A model generated the notes under the pieces. It was not told the DNA's origin. It saw nothing but the letters and a program-made list of their open reading frames with translations, and searched no databases. A DNA stretch of 62,562 bases from an uncultured Acidobacteriota bacterium (GTDB lineage Bacteria; Acidobacteriota; Thermoanaerobaculia; Gp7-AA8). Where the stretch lies: assembly GCA_937870635.1 (NCBI GenBank), contig CALMZP010000097.1, forward strand, positions 1 through 62,562, given 5' to 3'. A program made the position numbers and the translations under genes. Of the stretch, positions 18,159-27,034 are shown one piece after another. Position 1 is the stretch's first letter. Each line of letters starts with the position of its first letter.

Positions 18159-18989
18159 GTGCGAGTGGGACTGGCGACGTCGGAGAAGTGGCCGCAGCTC
18201 TCGCCCGACGATCTTGGCCTGGCCCCGGCGCTTGCCGGACTCGGGATCGAAGCGGCGCCCGCTGTCTGGAGCGACCCTTCGGTCGACTGGAACCGGTTCG
18301 ATCTCGTCGTGATTCGGTCCTGCTGGGACTATCACTTCCGCATCCACGAGTTCCTCGGCTGGCTGGAGGGCCTGCCCGTCCCGGTGGCGAACTCCGCCGA
18401 AGTGGTGCGATGGAACGCGCACAAGGGATATCTGCTCGAACTCGAGAAGAAAGGAATCCGCATTCCCCCGACCCGGCTGGTGCGCAAGGGCTCGAGGCCG
18501 GAGCCGCTCTCGAGCGGCCACGTCATCATCAAGCCGGCCGTCTCGGCTTCGGCAAACGAGACGCATCGCTTCGCCGATGCCGCCGACGCCATCTCCGATC
18601 TGGAACGCCTCGCGGCCTCCGGCGACGTCATCGTCCAGGAATTCGTGGATGAAGTCGTCTCGGACGGAGAGTGGTCGCTCATGTTCTTCGACCGGGAGCT
18701 GAGCCACGCCGTGAGGAAGGTCCCGAAGGCCGGCGACTTCCGGGTGCAGAAGGAGCTTGGAGGGTCCGCACTGCCGGCCGATCCTCCGGCGGGCGTCGTG
18801 GAAGCAGCGCAACGCGCTCTCTCAGCCGTCGAGGACGACCTGCTCTACGCGCGAGTGGACCTCGTCGAGCGCCCGGGTGGCGTCGTGCTGATGGAACTGG
18901 AGCTCATCGAGCCGACGTTGTTCTTCGGCACGAGTGATGGGAGCAGCGAGAGGTTTGCGAGAGCTGTGAGACTGGCTGTCGGCGCGTAG
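18159..18989 (+). CDS. ATP-grasp ligase-like protein
   Basis: 276 residues. The pattern VVIRSCWDYHFR, GYLLELEKKGIRIPPTRLV, VIIKPAVSASANETHRF, VQEFVDEVVSDGEWSLMFF and YARVDLVER to LMELELIEPTLFF matches single-domain ATP-grasp proteins related to glutathione synthetase and DcsG. These form amide or similar bonds through an acyl phosphate. Substrates are unknown. The divergent arrangement with the dehydrogenase is compatible with a shared pathway but does not prove it. The GTG start is set by the -10-like box and the gene boundary. Confidence 0.82.
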   Translation: MRVGLATSEKWPQLSPDDLGLAPALAGLGIEAAPAVWSDPSVDWNRFDLVVIRSCWDYHFRIHEFLGWLEGLPVPVANSAEVVRWNAHKGYLLELEKKGIRIPPTRLVRKGSRPEPLSSGHVIIKPAVSASANETHRFADAADAISDLERLAASGDVIVQEFVDEVVSDGEWSLMFFDRELSHAVRKVPKAGDFRVQKELGGSALPADPPAGVVEAAQRALSAVEDDLLYARVDLVERPGGVVLMELELIEPTLFFGTSDGSSERFARAVRLAVGA

Positions 18990-19016
18990 TAAACATGGAG
19001 CCGGGGGCGATCAAAG

Positions 19017-19092
19017 TGGAGCCGCGGGCGATCACGCCCGCGGGTTTGTGCGCGTTTCAGTGACCGCGGGCGAGATCGCCGGCGACTCCACT
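19017..19092. repeat. Diverged REP-like palindromes
   Basis: GTGGAGCCGCGGGCGATCAC continuing into GCCCGCGG (19018-19045), and an inverted, weaker copy ending GGCGACTCCACT (19066-19091). They fill the space between the convergent ATP-grasp and helicase genes. Confidence 0.65.
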
Positions 19093-22000
19093 CACCGCGT
19101 CATTCTCCCCACGAACCCCCGCGTAACGGCCACCTTCCGCCCCGCCAGCGCAGTCGCTACTTCCTCATCGTCCTCCTCCGCGAGAGGGCGCAGGTAGTCG
19201 CCTTCCATAGCAGAGACGGCGACACCGTTGCGGTAGGCGATGCGGGTGGAGACGGTCGCGCGGATCCGTTCTCCCGAGGTGAGGATGCCGAGGAGGTTCA
19301 GTGGATCGGCGGCGCTGATCACGATGAGTTTTCCGTCGTCCCCTTCGCGACGCATCTCGCGAATGCGCTCGACCGCTTCCGGCAGCGCGAACTGCTCGCC
19401 GGACATCCCGTTGACGAAGCGGCCGCCGCGGATCTCGCCGCGAGCCTCGAGGACGCGGCACACGCGCGCAAGGTCCCGCCAGGGAGCGGCGTTCGGCTCG
19501 CGCGTGAGGAGGCGGCGGAAGATCACGCCATAGCGGCGCAGGAGAATCGTGGCCTGCTGCTCGATGTCGCTCGATGATTCCGTCGGGATCGTCAGCGACC
19601 ATCGTCCCGCCAGCTCCGCGCGCGCCGATCGCTTGCTGATCAGCATTCGCGCGCCGGCGAACCCATCGGACGAAACGAGGCCGGCCCCGGCGAGCTCGCG
19701 GAGCGCGTCGTAATCTTCGTTGCGGAAGAAAGACGCGCCGCGACGGCGGAGTGATTCGAGGATCTCGGTGGCTTTCTCACTCAGGGTGGGAGACGACGCG
19801 GGCGGGGTCGCCCGCGCTCCACCACCCCATACGCCGGCGTGCTCGCGCAGAAACAGGGCGACACCGTTGGAGAGCTTCGACCAGCCGACCTCACCGGTGA
19901 GGGTCAGGCTGTCGAGCATGGACGGTTGATATCGATCCATGCGCGCCGGCAGAATGTGCTTCTCCCAGGCCCTCGGAGCGGCTTCAAAACCTTCGAGCTG
20001 CGAAACGATCGCGCGCAGTCCCTCCGCGCCCGTGAGCTGCGCCGTCGGCGCGACGTGCTGCCATGAAAAAAGAAAACGCTGGAAGTCGGCCGCGCTGACC
20101 GGCTGGATCTCCGCGCGGAGGCGGTTGAGCGTGTATCGATGGATGCGCGCCAGAAGCCGGCGATCGCACCATTCGTTCGGGCCGCTGAACGTTCCGCGCA
20201 ACACGGCGCCTTCCGATTCCAGCTTCAAGAGCGCGGCGCCCGCTTCGGCTTCGGTAATCTCGAGAGAACGGGCCAGCTCTTTTGCGGTCGTTGGCCCGAC
20301 GATCGTCATGCGTCCACGGATGATCTCGACGATCGCGTCGTCGCGGGACCATTCGCGCATACGAGATGCAGGCGCCGCGAAATCGACGGCGACCGGGTGA
20401 ATGGCCAGGACCTCCGGAAGTCGTTCGGCGGCGACGAACATCGATCCCACTCGGCCCGCCGATTTCCGGAGTGCGAGTTGTCCGAACATCTGCGGGGGAA
20501 CTTCGTCCGCCAGAAGCACGCCTGCCGTGAGAAGCGCGTCGTGCAGTTCGTCGGCGTTGCGCGGATCGGGGCGCTCCTCGTCGCGCACACGCTCGATGGC
20601 TGAGGCATCAAGCTCACCGGAGCGCCCCGTCTGCACGGCCATCGTGCGGCGCTCCTCGAGCGGTGCGTCGTCGAGAAACGCGTAGGGCCTGGCGTTGATG
20701 ATCTCGTTGCAGAGAGGAGACGGCTCGGGCGTGTCGCGCGCGACCATCCGCGGTCCATTGTTGTGAATGCGGGTCAGCACCCGCGCGAGGCCTTCGAAAT
20801 CCATTGCTTCGTCCAGGCAGTCGCGTACGGCCTGGTTGACGAGGGGATGGTCGGGGATTGTGCGGTCACCGCCGATGTTCTCGAAGCACGCGGCCGCGTC
20901 GGGGAACACGGCCGCCATCAGGTCATCGGCCATCGTCCGCTGCAGTTGAGGCGGGATCTTTTTACCGCCGCGATGGCGGGGGACAGCGAGCGAGATCGTC
21001 GTGTTCCAGCGCCACCGCGTCTGCCAGACCGGCGCATCGAGAAAGGCCTGTACGAGGACGTCACGTGCGGTGGCGGGGTGCAGGTAGCGGAAGACGTCCG
21101 CGAGCGGAAACGAATGCTGCGGTCCAAGCGACAGCAGCAACGCATCTTCGGTCGCCGCGGCCTGCAGCTCGAAGTCGAATTGTCTGCAGAACCGTTTGCG
21201 GAGCGCGAGGCCCCATGCCCGGTTGATGCGGCTTCCGAACGGCGCGTGCAGGATGAGCTGCATGCCGCCGGATTGATCGAAGAACCGCTCCAGTACGAGC
21301 GTCTCCTGCGTCGGGATAACGCCGAGGATTCGCTTCGATTCTGCCAGGTACGTGAGGATTTCCTCGGCCGCCGAGAGCGGAATGCCGCTTTCTTCCACGA
21401 GCCACGCGGCGATCGTCTGAGATCCGTCCGACAGCTTTACGTCGATATCCCGCCGAAGATCGCTGACCGCTTTCGAGAGCTCGTCACTGCGCGCAGGGGC
21501 TTCGCCCAGCCAGAAGGGAATCGTCGGAGGAGCGCCCTTCGCGTCGGCAACGCGAACGACGCCGGCACCGACCTGCATGACCTGCCACGACATGTTCCCC
21601 AGCTGGAAGATGTCGCCGACGTTGCTCTCGATGGCAAAGTCTTCGTTGAGCGTACCGATGAACGTCTCCTCGGGCTCGAGCACGACACGGTAATCGGCGA
21701 CCTCCGGAATCGCGCCGCCAGAGGTGAGGGCCAGCATCCGCGAGCCCCGCCGGCCGCGGATGGTGCCGTTCACCTCATCGCGATGGACGAGCGCGGCGCG
21801 GCGGCCGCGCTTCGTCGAGTAGCCCTCTGCGATCATCTTCAGGACCGCGTCGAAGTCTTCGCGCCGCAGGTCGCGATACGGCCACGCTCTTCTGACGAGC
21901 GCATACAGCACATCTTCGGAATAGTCGTCACACGCGGATTCGGCGACGAGCTGCTGCGCGAGAACATCGAGAGGCGAGTCGTGAACGACGAGTGAATCGA

Positions 22001-23189
22001 GCTCCCCGCGCCGTACCTGGCGAAGGAGCGCCGTGCACTCGATCATGTCGTCGATCGACTGCGGGAAGATTCGCCCTTTCGGAAAACCCGAGACCGTATG
22101 GCCCGAACGCCCGACGCGCTGCAGGAACGTCGCGATGCGATGCGGCGATCCGATCTGGCAGACGAGATCGACGTGTCCGATGTCGATTCCCAGCTCGAGT
22201 GATGCCGTGGCGACGAGAGCCTTCAACTCGCCGTTCTTCAATCGGTGCTCGGCGTCGAGTCGCGCTTCCTTCGACAGGCTTCCGTGATGGGCAGTTAACG
22301 CGTCGCTGCCGAGACGGTCGCTGAGGTGACGGGCGACGCGTTCGGCCATCTTCCTCGTGTTCACGAAGACCAGTGTCGTGTGGTGCGACTGAATCAACTC
22401 CGTGAGGCGATCGTAATACTCGGTCCACACCTCGGCGGACATGACCGCGGACAGAGGTGAGCGCGGAATCTCGAGCCCGAGATCCATCGCGCGGCGGTGC
22501 CCTTCATCGACGATCGATACGGGCTCGCCGCCATTGCCCGCGAGATATTGCGCGACGGTCTCGATCGGCTTCTGCGTCGCCGAAAGGCCGATCCGGTGCA
22601 GCGGACGCCCGGCGATCTTCTGCAGGCGCTCGAGTGTGAGCGCGAGATGCGCGCCGCGCCGCGTCCCGATGACGGCGTGAATCTCGTCGACGATGACCGT
22701 CCGCACCGTGCGCAGCATTCCGCGGCTCCGTTCGGCGGTGACGAGCAGATAGAGGGACTCCGGGGTCGTCACCAGGATGTGCGGCGGGGTGCGGAGCATG
22801 GCCGCGCGTTCGGAGCTCGTGGTGTCGCCCGTGCGCACGGCGGCGGTGATCCGCGGAGCGTCGAGTCCCATCTCCTCCGCGAGCTTTCGGATGCCCAGTC
22901 TCGGCTCGGCGAGGTTCTTGTGAATGTCGGCGCTGAGAGCTTTCAGCGGCGAGACGTAGACGACGCGGACCTCGTCCGGAAGCGGCGACTGCAGTCCTTC
23001 CTGGAAGAGATCATCGAGTGCCGACAGGAAAGCGGCCAGGGTCTTGCCCGATCCGGTGGGAGCGGCGATGAGTGTCGGACGGCCTGCGCGGATCGACTCC
23101 CAGCCCTGGGACTGCGCGGGAGTGGGAGATCCGAGGGTCTGCAAGAACCAGGTTTCAACGGCGGGATGAAAGCGGGTCAGGGGCGCCAT
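19092..23189 (-). CDS. lhr: Lhr-family DEAD/DEAH-box ATP-dependent helicase
   Basis: 1365 residues. Superfamily 2 helicase motifs are present: Q-motif region, Walker A APTGSGKT, Walker B VDEIHAV, SATQKP, the strand-transfer motif TASLELGIDIG, and QRVGRSGH. They are followed by the winged-helix/beta-barrel Lhr core and a long C-terminal domain with DNA-glycosylase-like winged helices. Lhr proteins translocate 3'-5' on single-stranded DNA and unwind RNA:DNA hybrids in repair. A REP-like repeat (19797-19822) encodes GARATPPA at about residues 1122-1130 in a loop of the C-terminal domain without breaking the frame. The start at 23189 lies directly before the conserved N-terminus LTRFHPAVETWF. Confidence 0.92.
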   Translation of the reverse strand: MAPLTRFHPAVETWFLQTLGSPTPAQSQGWESIRAGRPTLIAAPTGSGKTLAAFLSALDDLFQEGLQSPLPDEVRVVYVSPLKALSADIHKNLAEPRLGIRKLAEEMGLDAPRITAAVRTGDTTSSERAAMLRTPPHILVTTPESLYLLVTAERSRGMLRTVRTVIVDEIHAVIGTRRGAHLALTLERLQKIAGRPLHRIGLSATQKPIETVAQYLAGNGGEPVSIVDEGHRRAMDLGLEIPRSPLSAVMSAEVWTEYYDRLTELIQSHHTTLVFVNTRKMAERVARHLSDRLGSDALTAHHGSLSKEARLDAEHRLKNGELKALVATASLELGIDIGHVDLVCQIGSPHRIATFLQRVGRSGHTVSGFPKGRIFPQSIDDMIECTALLRQVRRGELDSLVVHDSPLDVLAQQLVAESACDDYSEDVLYALVRRAWPYRDLRREDFDAVLKMIAEGYSTKRGRRAALVHRDEVNGTIRGRRGSRMLALTSGGAIPEVADYRVVLEPEETFIGTLNEDFAIESNVGDIFQLGNMSWQVMQVGAGVVRVADAKGAPPTIPFWLGEAPARSDELSKAVSDLRRDIDVKLSDGSQTIAAWLVEESGIPLSAAEEILTYLAESKRILGVIPTQETLVLERFFDQSGGMQLILHAPFGSRINRAWGLALRKRFCRQFDFELQAAATEDALLLSLGPQHSFPLADVFRYLHPATARDVLVQAFLDAPVWQTRWRWNTTISLAVPRHRGGKKIPPQLQRTMADDLMAAVFPDAAACFENIGGDRTIPDHPLVNQAVRDCLDEAMDFEGLARVLTRIHNNGPRMVARDTPEPSPLCNEIINARPYAFLDDAPLEERRTMAVQTGRSGELDASAIERVRDEERPDPRNADELHDALLTAGVLLADEVPPQMFGQLALRKSAGRVGSMFVAAERLPEVLAIHPVAVDFAAPASRMREWSRDDAIVEIIRGRMTIVGPTTAKELARSLEITEAEAGAALLKLESEGAVLRGTFSGPNEWCDRRLLARIHRYTLNRLRAEIQPVSAADFQRFLFSWQHVAPTAQLTGAEGLRAIVSQLEGFEAAPRAWEKHILPARMDRYQPSMLDSLTLTGEVGWSKLSNGVALFLREHAGVWGGGARATPPASSPTLSEKATEILESLRRRGASFFRNEDYDALRELAGAGLVSSDGFAGARMLISKRSARAELAGRWSLTIPTESSSDIEQQATILLRRYGVIFRRLLTREPNAAPWRDLARVCRVLEARGEIRGGRFVNGMSGEQFALPEAVERIREMRREGDDGKLIVISAADPLNLLGILTSGERIRATVSTRIAYRNGVAVSAMEGDYLRPLAEEDDEEVATALAGRKVAVTRGFVGRMTR
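19797..19822 (-). repeat. REP-like palindrome, copy 3, inside the helicase gene
   Basis: On the minus strand it reads GTGGAGCGCGGGCGACCCCG plus CCCGCG. It encodes the same peptide, GARATPPA, as the copy at 2501-2527 because it is read in the same frame. Confidence 0.9.
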
Positions 23190-23246
23190 AGGGGAACCTG
23201 CATCTTAACGCTCGTTGGAGTGCGGAAGCCGTTAGCCGTTAAGAGG

Positions 23247-23272
23247 CGCGGGCGAGGTCGCCCGCGCTCCAC
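23247..23272 (-). repeat. REP-like palindrome, copy 4
   Basis: CGCGGGCGAGGTCGCCCGCG followed by CTCCAC, upstream of the helicase gene. A half of the CCTGAGG hairpin family (GTCCTTCGGGCGTCGACGCG then CCTCAGGATG) lies at about 23298-23328. Confidence 0.85.
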
Positions 23273-23349
23273 TACTCAGGATTAGTAATCGGGAAGTCCT
23301 TCGGGCGTCGACGCGCCTCAGGATGCCATGATCTCGATTACGCTCTCGA

Positions 23350-23380
23350 CGGTTAACGGTTAACGGTTAACGGTTAACGG
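23350..23380. repeat. GGTTAAC heptamer array
   Basis: Four tandem 7-nt units plus a partial one, all in one orientation, unlike the palindromic version at 832-863. It lies between helicase and SEC-C genes. Confidence 0.85.
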
Positions 23381-23444
23381 GCTACGGCTCCTGGCGAAAT
23401 GATCTCCGCTCGATGCCGGTTCTGGGCGGCGATAAGGGGGAGCG

Positions 23445-23903
23445 ATGCCTGGACGAAATGATGCGTGCCCGTGCGGTAGCGGAAAGAAATTCAAGAACTG
23501 CTGCGTCGACAAGGGCACAGGCATTTCCAGAGGTCTCCTTCTTCTGATCGCCGCCGTCGTGGCCATCGCCGCGATCGGCATCGTTCCTTTCGTTCTCGGC
23601 GACAGGAAAGAGGCCGAGACCAGGTCCACTCTGGCCGGTCCCGCGCCGGTGACGCGCCGCACTCCGCAGCCCGGCCCGGCGCCGGCGGGGAAGGTCTGGT
23701 CGCCCGAGCACGGTCACTGGCACGATGCGCCGGCGCGCAACGTGATGCCTCTTCAGGCGGGTACTCCGACAGCGAACTCTCCCGTCCAGGTGCAGAGCGC
23801 TCCCGCCCCGACGTTCACGCCGGGGCCGCAGCCTCCCGGTCCGGTTCCCGCCGGCAAGGTGTGGTCGACCGAGCACGGTCACTGGCACGATCTGCCCCAA
23901 TAG
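23445..23903 (+). CDS. SEC-C zinc-motif membrane protein with HGHWHD repeats
   Basis: 152 residues. Residues 5-20 are a complete SEC-C motif (NDACPCGSGKKFKNCC), the zinc knuckle best known from the C-terminus of SecA. A single transmembrane helix follows at about 28-51. The remainder is Pro-rich and carries two copies of GKVWS(P/T)EHGHWHD, at about residues 81-93 and 137-149. With the SEC-C motif at the cytosolic N-terminus, the His-rich repeats would lie in the periplasm and could bind metal. Shine-Dalgarno GGGGGAG precedes the ATG. The function is not known to me. Confidence 0.78.
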   Translation: MPGRNDACPCGSGKKFKNCCVDKGTGISRGLLLLIAAVVAIAAIGIVPFVLGDRKEAETRSTLAGPAPVTRRTPQPGPAPAGKVWSPEHGHWHDAPARNVMPLQAGTPTANSPVQVQSAPAPTFTPGPQPPGPVPAGKVWSTEHGHWHDLPQ

Positions 23904-23983
23904 AGAGCAGTTGACAGTCTCCGGAGCGGCGGGAGATGCTTACCTCCTCGTAACTACAATTCGACAAACCTCAGGAGGTCTGC

Positions 23984-24841
23984 ATGCGGTCCAGATTTCT
24001 GCTCGTCGTTTGCATTTTGTCCCTCACCGCCGCGCAGTTGTTCGCGGCCGGTCCAGCCAAGGATCGTTGCGGTACCCGTCAACCAAGCGATGAAGAGATC
24101 GCTGCCATCGAGACCGCGATCCAGAAGACGCGCGGGCACGGCAAAGCCAGCGTCACAATTCCTGTATGGCTGCACATCATCATGGCGGGCGAGGGGTTCG
24201 AGAACGGCGACCTCACGCCCTCGATGATCCAGATGCAGATGAAGGTCCTCAACGATTCATTCAGCGGCAAGACCGGCGGCGCACCGACCGGGTTCGCTTT
24301 CGATCTCGTCGGTGTGACCCGCACCGTCAACCCTGAGTGGTTCACCGGAATCGCCTTCGACTTCGCAATGGAGTTCGAAGCGAAGAAGGCGCTCCGGCAG
24401 GGCGACGCCGGAACGCTGAACATCTACACCGTCGACGGCGGGCCGTGGCTCGGCTGGGCGTACTTCCCGCCGATCGTGAACGACCCGACCTACGCACCGC
24501 TCGACGGCGTCGTGCTCGACTGGCGCAGCCTTCCGGGCGGCACCTTCGCGATCTACAGCGAAGGCGATACCGCCTCACACGAAGTCGGACACTGGCTCGC
24601 TCTGTACCACACGTTCCAGGGCGGTTGCCGGCTCACGAACGACTACGTCGACGATACGCCGGCGGAATTCGGTCCGGCGTTCTACTGCCCCACGGGCCGT
24701 GACAGCTGCACGCAGCCGAATCGTCCGGGCCTCGATCCGATCACGAACTTCATGGATTACACGCAGGACTCGTGCATGTACGAGTTCACCGCCGGGCAGG
24801 CCGTGCGCATGAATGATGCGTGGGCCGCGTATCGGGACTGA
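23984..24841 (+). CDS. Secreted M43-family (pappalysin/cytophagalysin-like) zinc metalloprotease
   Basis: 285 residues with a signal peptide (LLVVCILSLTAAQLFA). The metzincin zinc motif HEVGHWLALYH (HExxHxxxxxH) and the Met-turn NFMDYTQDSCM fit family M43. The protein is about the minimal catalytic length, without the C-terminal sorting or PKD domains seen in many relatives. It is expected in the periplasm or outside the cell. The ATG follows the Shine-Dalgarno CAGGAGG. The gene appears monocistronic. Confidence 0.9.
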   Translation: MRSRFLLVVCILSLTAAQLFAAGPAKDRCGTRQPSDEEIAAIETAIQKTRGHGKASVTIPVWLHIIMAGEGFENGDLTPSMIQMQMKVLNDSFSGKTGGAPTGFAFDLVGVTRTVNPEWFTGIAFDFAMEFEAKKALRQGDAGTLNIYTVDGGPWLGWAYFPPIVNDPTYAPLDGVVLDWRSLPGGTFAIYSEGDTASHEVGHWLALYHTFQGGCRLTNDYVDDTPAEFGPAFYCPTGRDSCTQPNRPGLDPITNFMDYTQDSCMYEFTAGQAVRMNDAWAAYRD

Positions 24842-25012
24842 GAGACCTTGCTCACGTCATCCTGATGAGCCGCGCCGTCGTGACCTTCGTCACGCGACGG
24901 CGCGCGGCGATCTCCAGCCAGCGGAATGCCTCGTCTTTGTTATCGGGCGGGGATGCCTGCATCCTGCCCGCTGGCCCGCGTTGTGAACGCTCCGTAGGCA
25001 GGGAAGGACGCC

Positions 25013-25285
25013 ATGGCCAGAGGCTGGGAAAGCAAATCCGTCGAGTCACAGATGGAGGAAGGCGGACGGCGCGAATCGAGAGATACGCGCGACCGCGACG
25101 ACGTCGAGCGGAGCCGGAAGCGCGACAGCCTGGAGATGTCGCGGCGCGGCATCGCACACGATCTCGAGACTGCTCGCACCGACACCCATCGGGCCGCGCT
25201 GCAGAACGCGCTGAACTTCATCGATGGTGAGTTGAAGAAACTCGAGCGGTTAACGGGCAGCCTCGTGCCGCCACGCCGCGCGTGA
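25013..25285 (+). CDS. Small charged protein of the MARGWESKSVE type
   Basis: 90 residues starting MARGWESKSVESQMEE. It is very rich in Arg, Glu and Asp, with a predicted long helix or coiled coil in residues 45-85. I recall similarly starting small proteins in Acidobacteriota, but know no function. Its 3' end overlaps the end of the convergent beta-lactamase-like gene by 36 bases. There is no clear Shine-Dalgarno. Confidence 0.6.
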   Translation: MARGWESKSVESQMEEGGRRESRDTRDRDDVERSRKRDSLEMSRRGIAHDLETARTDTHRAALQNALNFIDGELKKLERLTGSLVPPRRA

Positions 25286-26134
25286 GATTGCGGCGATCAC
25301 CTTCTCCGCTTCACTCGACTTCGGGAAGTTGCGTGTCAGTACCACCAGGACGTACGCCGTTCCGTCCGGCCGCATCACCAGGCCGGCGTCGTGGGCGATG
25401 CGCGTGATCGTGCCGGTCTTGTGGGCGACTCGCGTTCCTTGAGGGAGGCCTGCCGGGATTCCGTCGTTGTGCTCCTGCGCGGCGAGGATCTCGATCATCT
25501 TCTTCGAATCGTCGGCTGAAATCACTCTGCTCTCGCCGAGAGCGCGGAAAATGAGCATGAGGTCGTAGGCGGTGGCGGTGTTGTTCATTCCGGCGTGATA
25601 GGCCTTGTCGTCCTCGACCCCGCGGAGGACCTGGATGTCGTTCGCGCCGATTCCCTGCATCAGTGCCATGACGCGCTGCGCACCGATCAGCTCGATCACG
25701 ATGTTCGTTGCCAGGTTCGAGCTGCGCACGATCATCCGGCGCACGAGCTCTTCGAGCGGCAGCTCGCGGCCGATCGAGTCGTAGAGCGATTTGTCGGAAT
25801 CCTCGCGCGCCTCGAGCGCGTACTTCGACCCGTCGAGGATGCTCGTAAACTCGTTGTGCACGCGAACCGGCTGATCGAGGCGCAGCTCGCCTCGTGACAC
25901 CGCCTCGAAGATGCCGAGCATTACCGGCACTTTCATGGTGCTCGCGGCGTGGAAGACCTCGCGCTCGTTCCGCAGGACCGTCTCCCCGGTCGCAAGGTCG
26001 TAGTAAGCGACACCGATCGACCGGTCCGGATTCGAAGCGAGAATCCGGTCGACTTCGCCGGCCAGGTCGGGGCGCGGTGAGGCGCATGACAGCAGCAGCA
26101 GAAACGAAGCGAGGGACAGGATTCGGCGAGTCAT
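25250..26134 (-). CDS. Class A beta-lactamase-like serine hydrolase (lipoprotein)
   Basis: 294 residues. The signal peptide MTRRILSLASFLLLLSC ends in a lipobox, so the protein is probably lipid-anchored. Motifs of the serine beta-lactamase/transpeptidase fold are HAASTMKVPVM (SxxK), VRSSNLATNIV (SxN) and VAHKTGTI (KTG). The E166-type deacylating Glu is not clearly placed, so it may be a D,D-peptidase-like hydrolase and not a resistance enzyme. The ATG at 26134 starts the signal peptide; earlier in-frame codons overlap the divergent gene and are rejected. It is divergent from the prephenate dehydratase gene with only 27 nt between. Confidence 0.85.
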   Translation of the reverse strand: MTRRILSLASFLLLLSCASPRPDLAGEVDRILASNPDRSIGVAYYDLATGETVLRNEREVFHAASTMKVPVMLGIFEAVSRGELRLDQPVRVHNEFTSILDGSKYALEAREDSDKSLYDSIGRELPLEELVRRMIVRSSNLATNIVIELIGAQRVMALMQGIGANDIQVLRGVEDDKAYHAGMNNTATAYDLMLIFRALGESRVISADDSKKMIEILAAQEHNDGIPAGLPQGTRVAHKTGTITRIAHDAGLVMRPDGTAYVLVVLTRNFPKSSEAEKVIAAISRAAWRHEAAR

Positions 26135-26148
26135 CGTCGTGAGTTTGT

Positions 26149-26154
26149 CATACT
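26149..26154 (+). promoter_or_regulatory. -10-like hexamer CATACT before pheA
   Basis: CATACT ends 7 nt before the ATG at 26162, inside the 27-nt space between two divergent starts. Confidence 0.45.
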
Positions 26155-26161
26155 GGACGCG

Positions 26162-26992
26162 ATGGCTCCCACTGTCTCTTTCCAGGGTGACCGCGGCGCG
26201 TTCAGCGAGGCTGCCGCGCACGCTTTGGTTGGCGATGAAATCGCCCTTCTACCGTGTCGTACCTTTGACGAGGTATTCGCGGCGGTCCAGAGCGGATCGG
26301 CAGACTGCGCCGTGGTGCCGATCGAGAACTCTCTCGCCGGCTCCGTCCACCGCACATACGAGCTCCTCGGGGGCGCAGCGCTGGAAATCGTCGGAGAAAC
26401 GCTCCTGCGCATCCGGCTCAGTGTCATTGCCCCGCCGGGCGTCGCGCTGACCGAGGTTCGGCGCCTGCTCTCTCATCCGGTGGCTCTGGCTCAGGCCCAG
26501 CGTTTTCTCGCGGCCCATCCGCAGATCGAGGCCGTGGCCACCTACGACACGGCGGGCAGCGTGAAGATGGTGATGGAGCACGGGCGCCGTGACGAGGCGG
26601 CGCTCGCGGCCGCGCCTGCGGCCGCCGTGTATGGAGCCGAGGTGATTGCGGAGGGAGTGGAAGACCACGCGGAGAACTACACGCGGTTTCTTCTGCTGAC
26701 GAAAACCGAGAATGCGGAAGCGATGCGATCGAAGTTCCGGCCAGGTCCCCGCAAGACCACGATCCTCTTTCGCACGCCGAACACCCCGGGGGCCCTTTTT
26801 CGTGCGCTAGCGGCCTTCGCTCTGCGCGACATCAATCTCACGAAGCTCGAGTCGCGTCCGATCGAAGGCCGTCCGTGGGAGTACGCCTTCTACGTGGACA
26901 TCAGCGGCGACGTCAGCGAAAAGAGCGTCGCCAACGCGCTCGGCCACCTGCGGGAGATGTGCGAGACCGTGGTGGTGCTGGGGTCGTACTGA
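26162..26992 (+). CDS. pheA: Prephenate dehydratase
   Basis: 276 residues. It converts prephenate to phenylpyruvate in phenylalanine synthesis. The N-terminal periplasmic-binding-like catalytic domain shows VPIENSLAGSVHRTYELL and the TRF motif (NYTRFLLLTKTE). The C-terminal ACT domain, which normally senses phenylalanine, includes TPGALFRALAAFALRDINLT and LESRPIEGRPWEYAFYVD. There is no chorismate mutase domain, so it is the monofunctional type. It stands alone without other aromatic genes. A REP-like palindrome begins at the base after its TGA. Confidence 0.94.
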   Translation: MAPTVSFQGDRGAFSEAAAHALVGDEIALLPCRTFDEVFAAVQSGSADCAVVPIENSLAGSVHRTYELLGGAALEIVGETLLRIRLSVIAPPGVALTEVRRLLSHPVALAQAQRFLAAHPQIEAVATYDTAGSVKMVMEHGRRDEAALAAAPAAAVYGAEVIAEGVEDHAENYTRFLLLTKTENAEAMRSKFRPGPRKTTILFRTPNTPGALFRALAAFALRDINLTKLESRPIEGRPWEYAFYVDISGDVSEKSVANALGHLREMCETVVVLGSY

Positions 26993-27018
26993 GTGGAGCG
27001 CGGGCGACCTCGCCCGCG
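26993..27018 (+). repeat. REP-like palindrome, copy 5, directly after the pheA stop
   Basis: GTGGAGCGCGGGCGACCTCG followed by CCCGCG. No base separates it from the TGA of pheA. Confidence 0.9.
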
Positions 27019-27034
27019 CCCCGTGACGAACCAA

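Noticed and set aside
17106-18812. Very long minus-strand open frame covering the dehydrogenase and most of the ATP-grasp gene
   Set aside because: Only 17106-18128 matches a family; the upstream part is the antisense of a real plus-strand gene and has no homolog-like pattern.
24852-24962. 36-codon minus-strand ORF (DNKDEAFRWLEIAARRRVTK)
   Set aside because: DEAFRWLE resembles TPR-type ends of kinase-linked proteins, so it may be a gene fragment. It is too short, and its end lies in a CGTCATCCTGATGAG repeat arm, so I do not list it as a feature.
25250-26134. Antibiotic-resistance beta-lactamase
   Set aside because: SxxK, SxN and KTG are shared with D,D-peptidases and the deacylating Glu is unclear, so resistance is not claimed.
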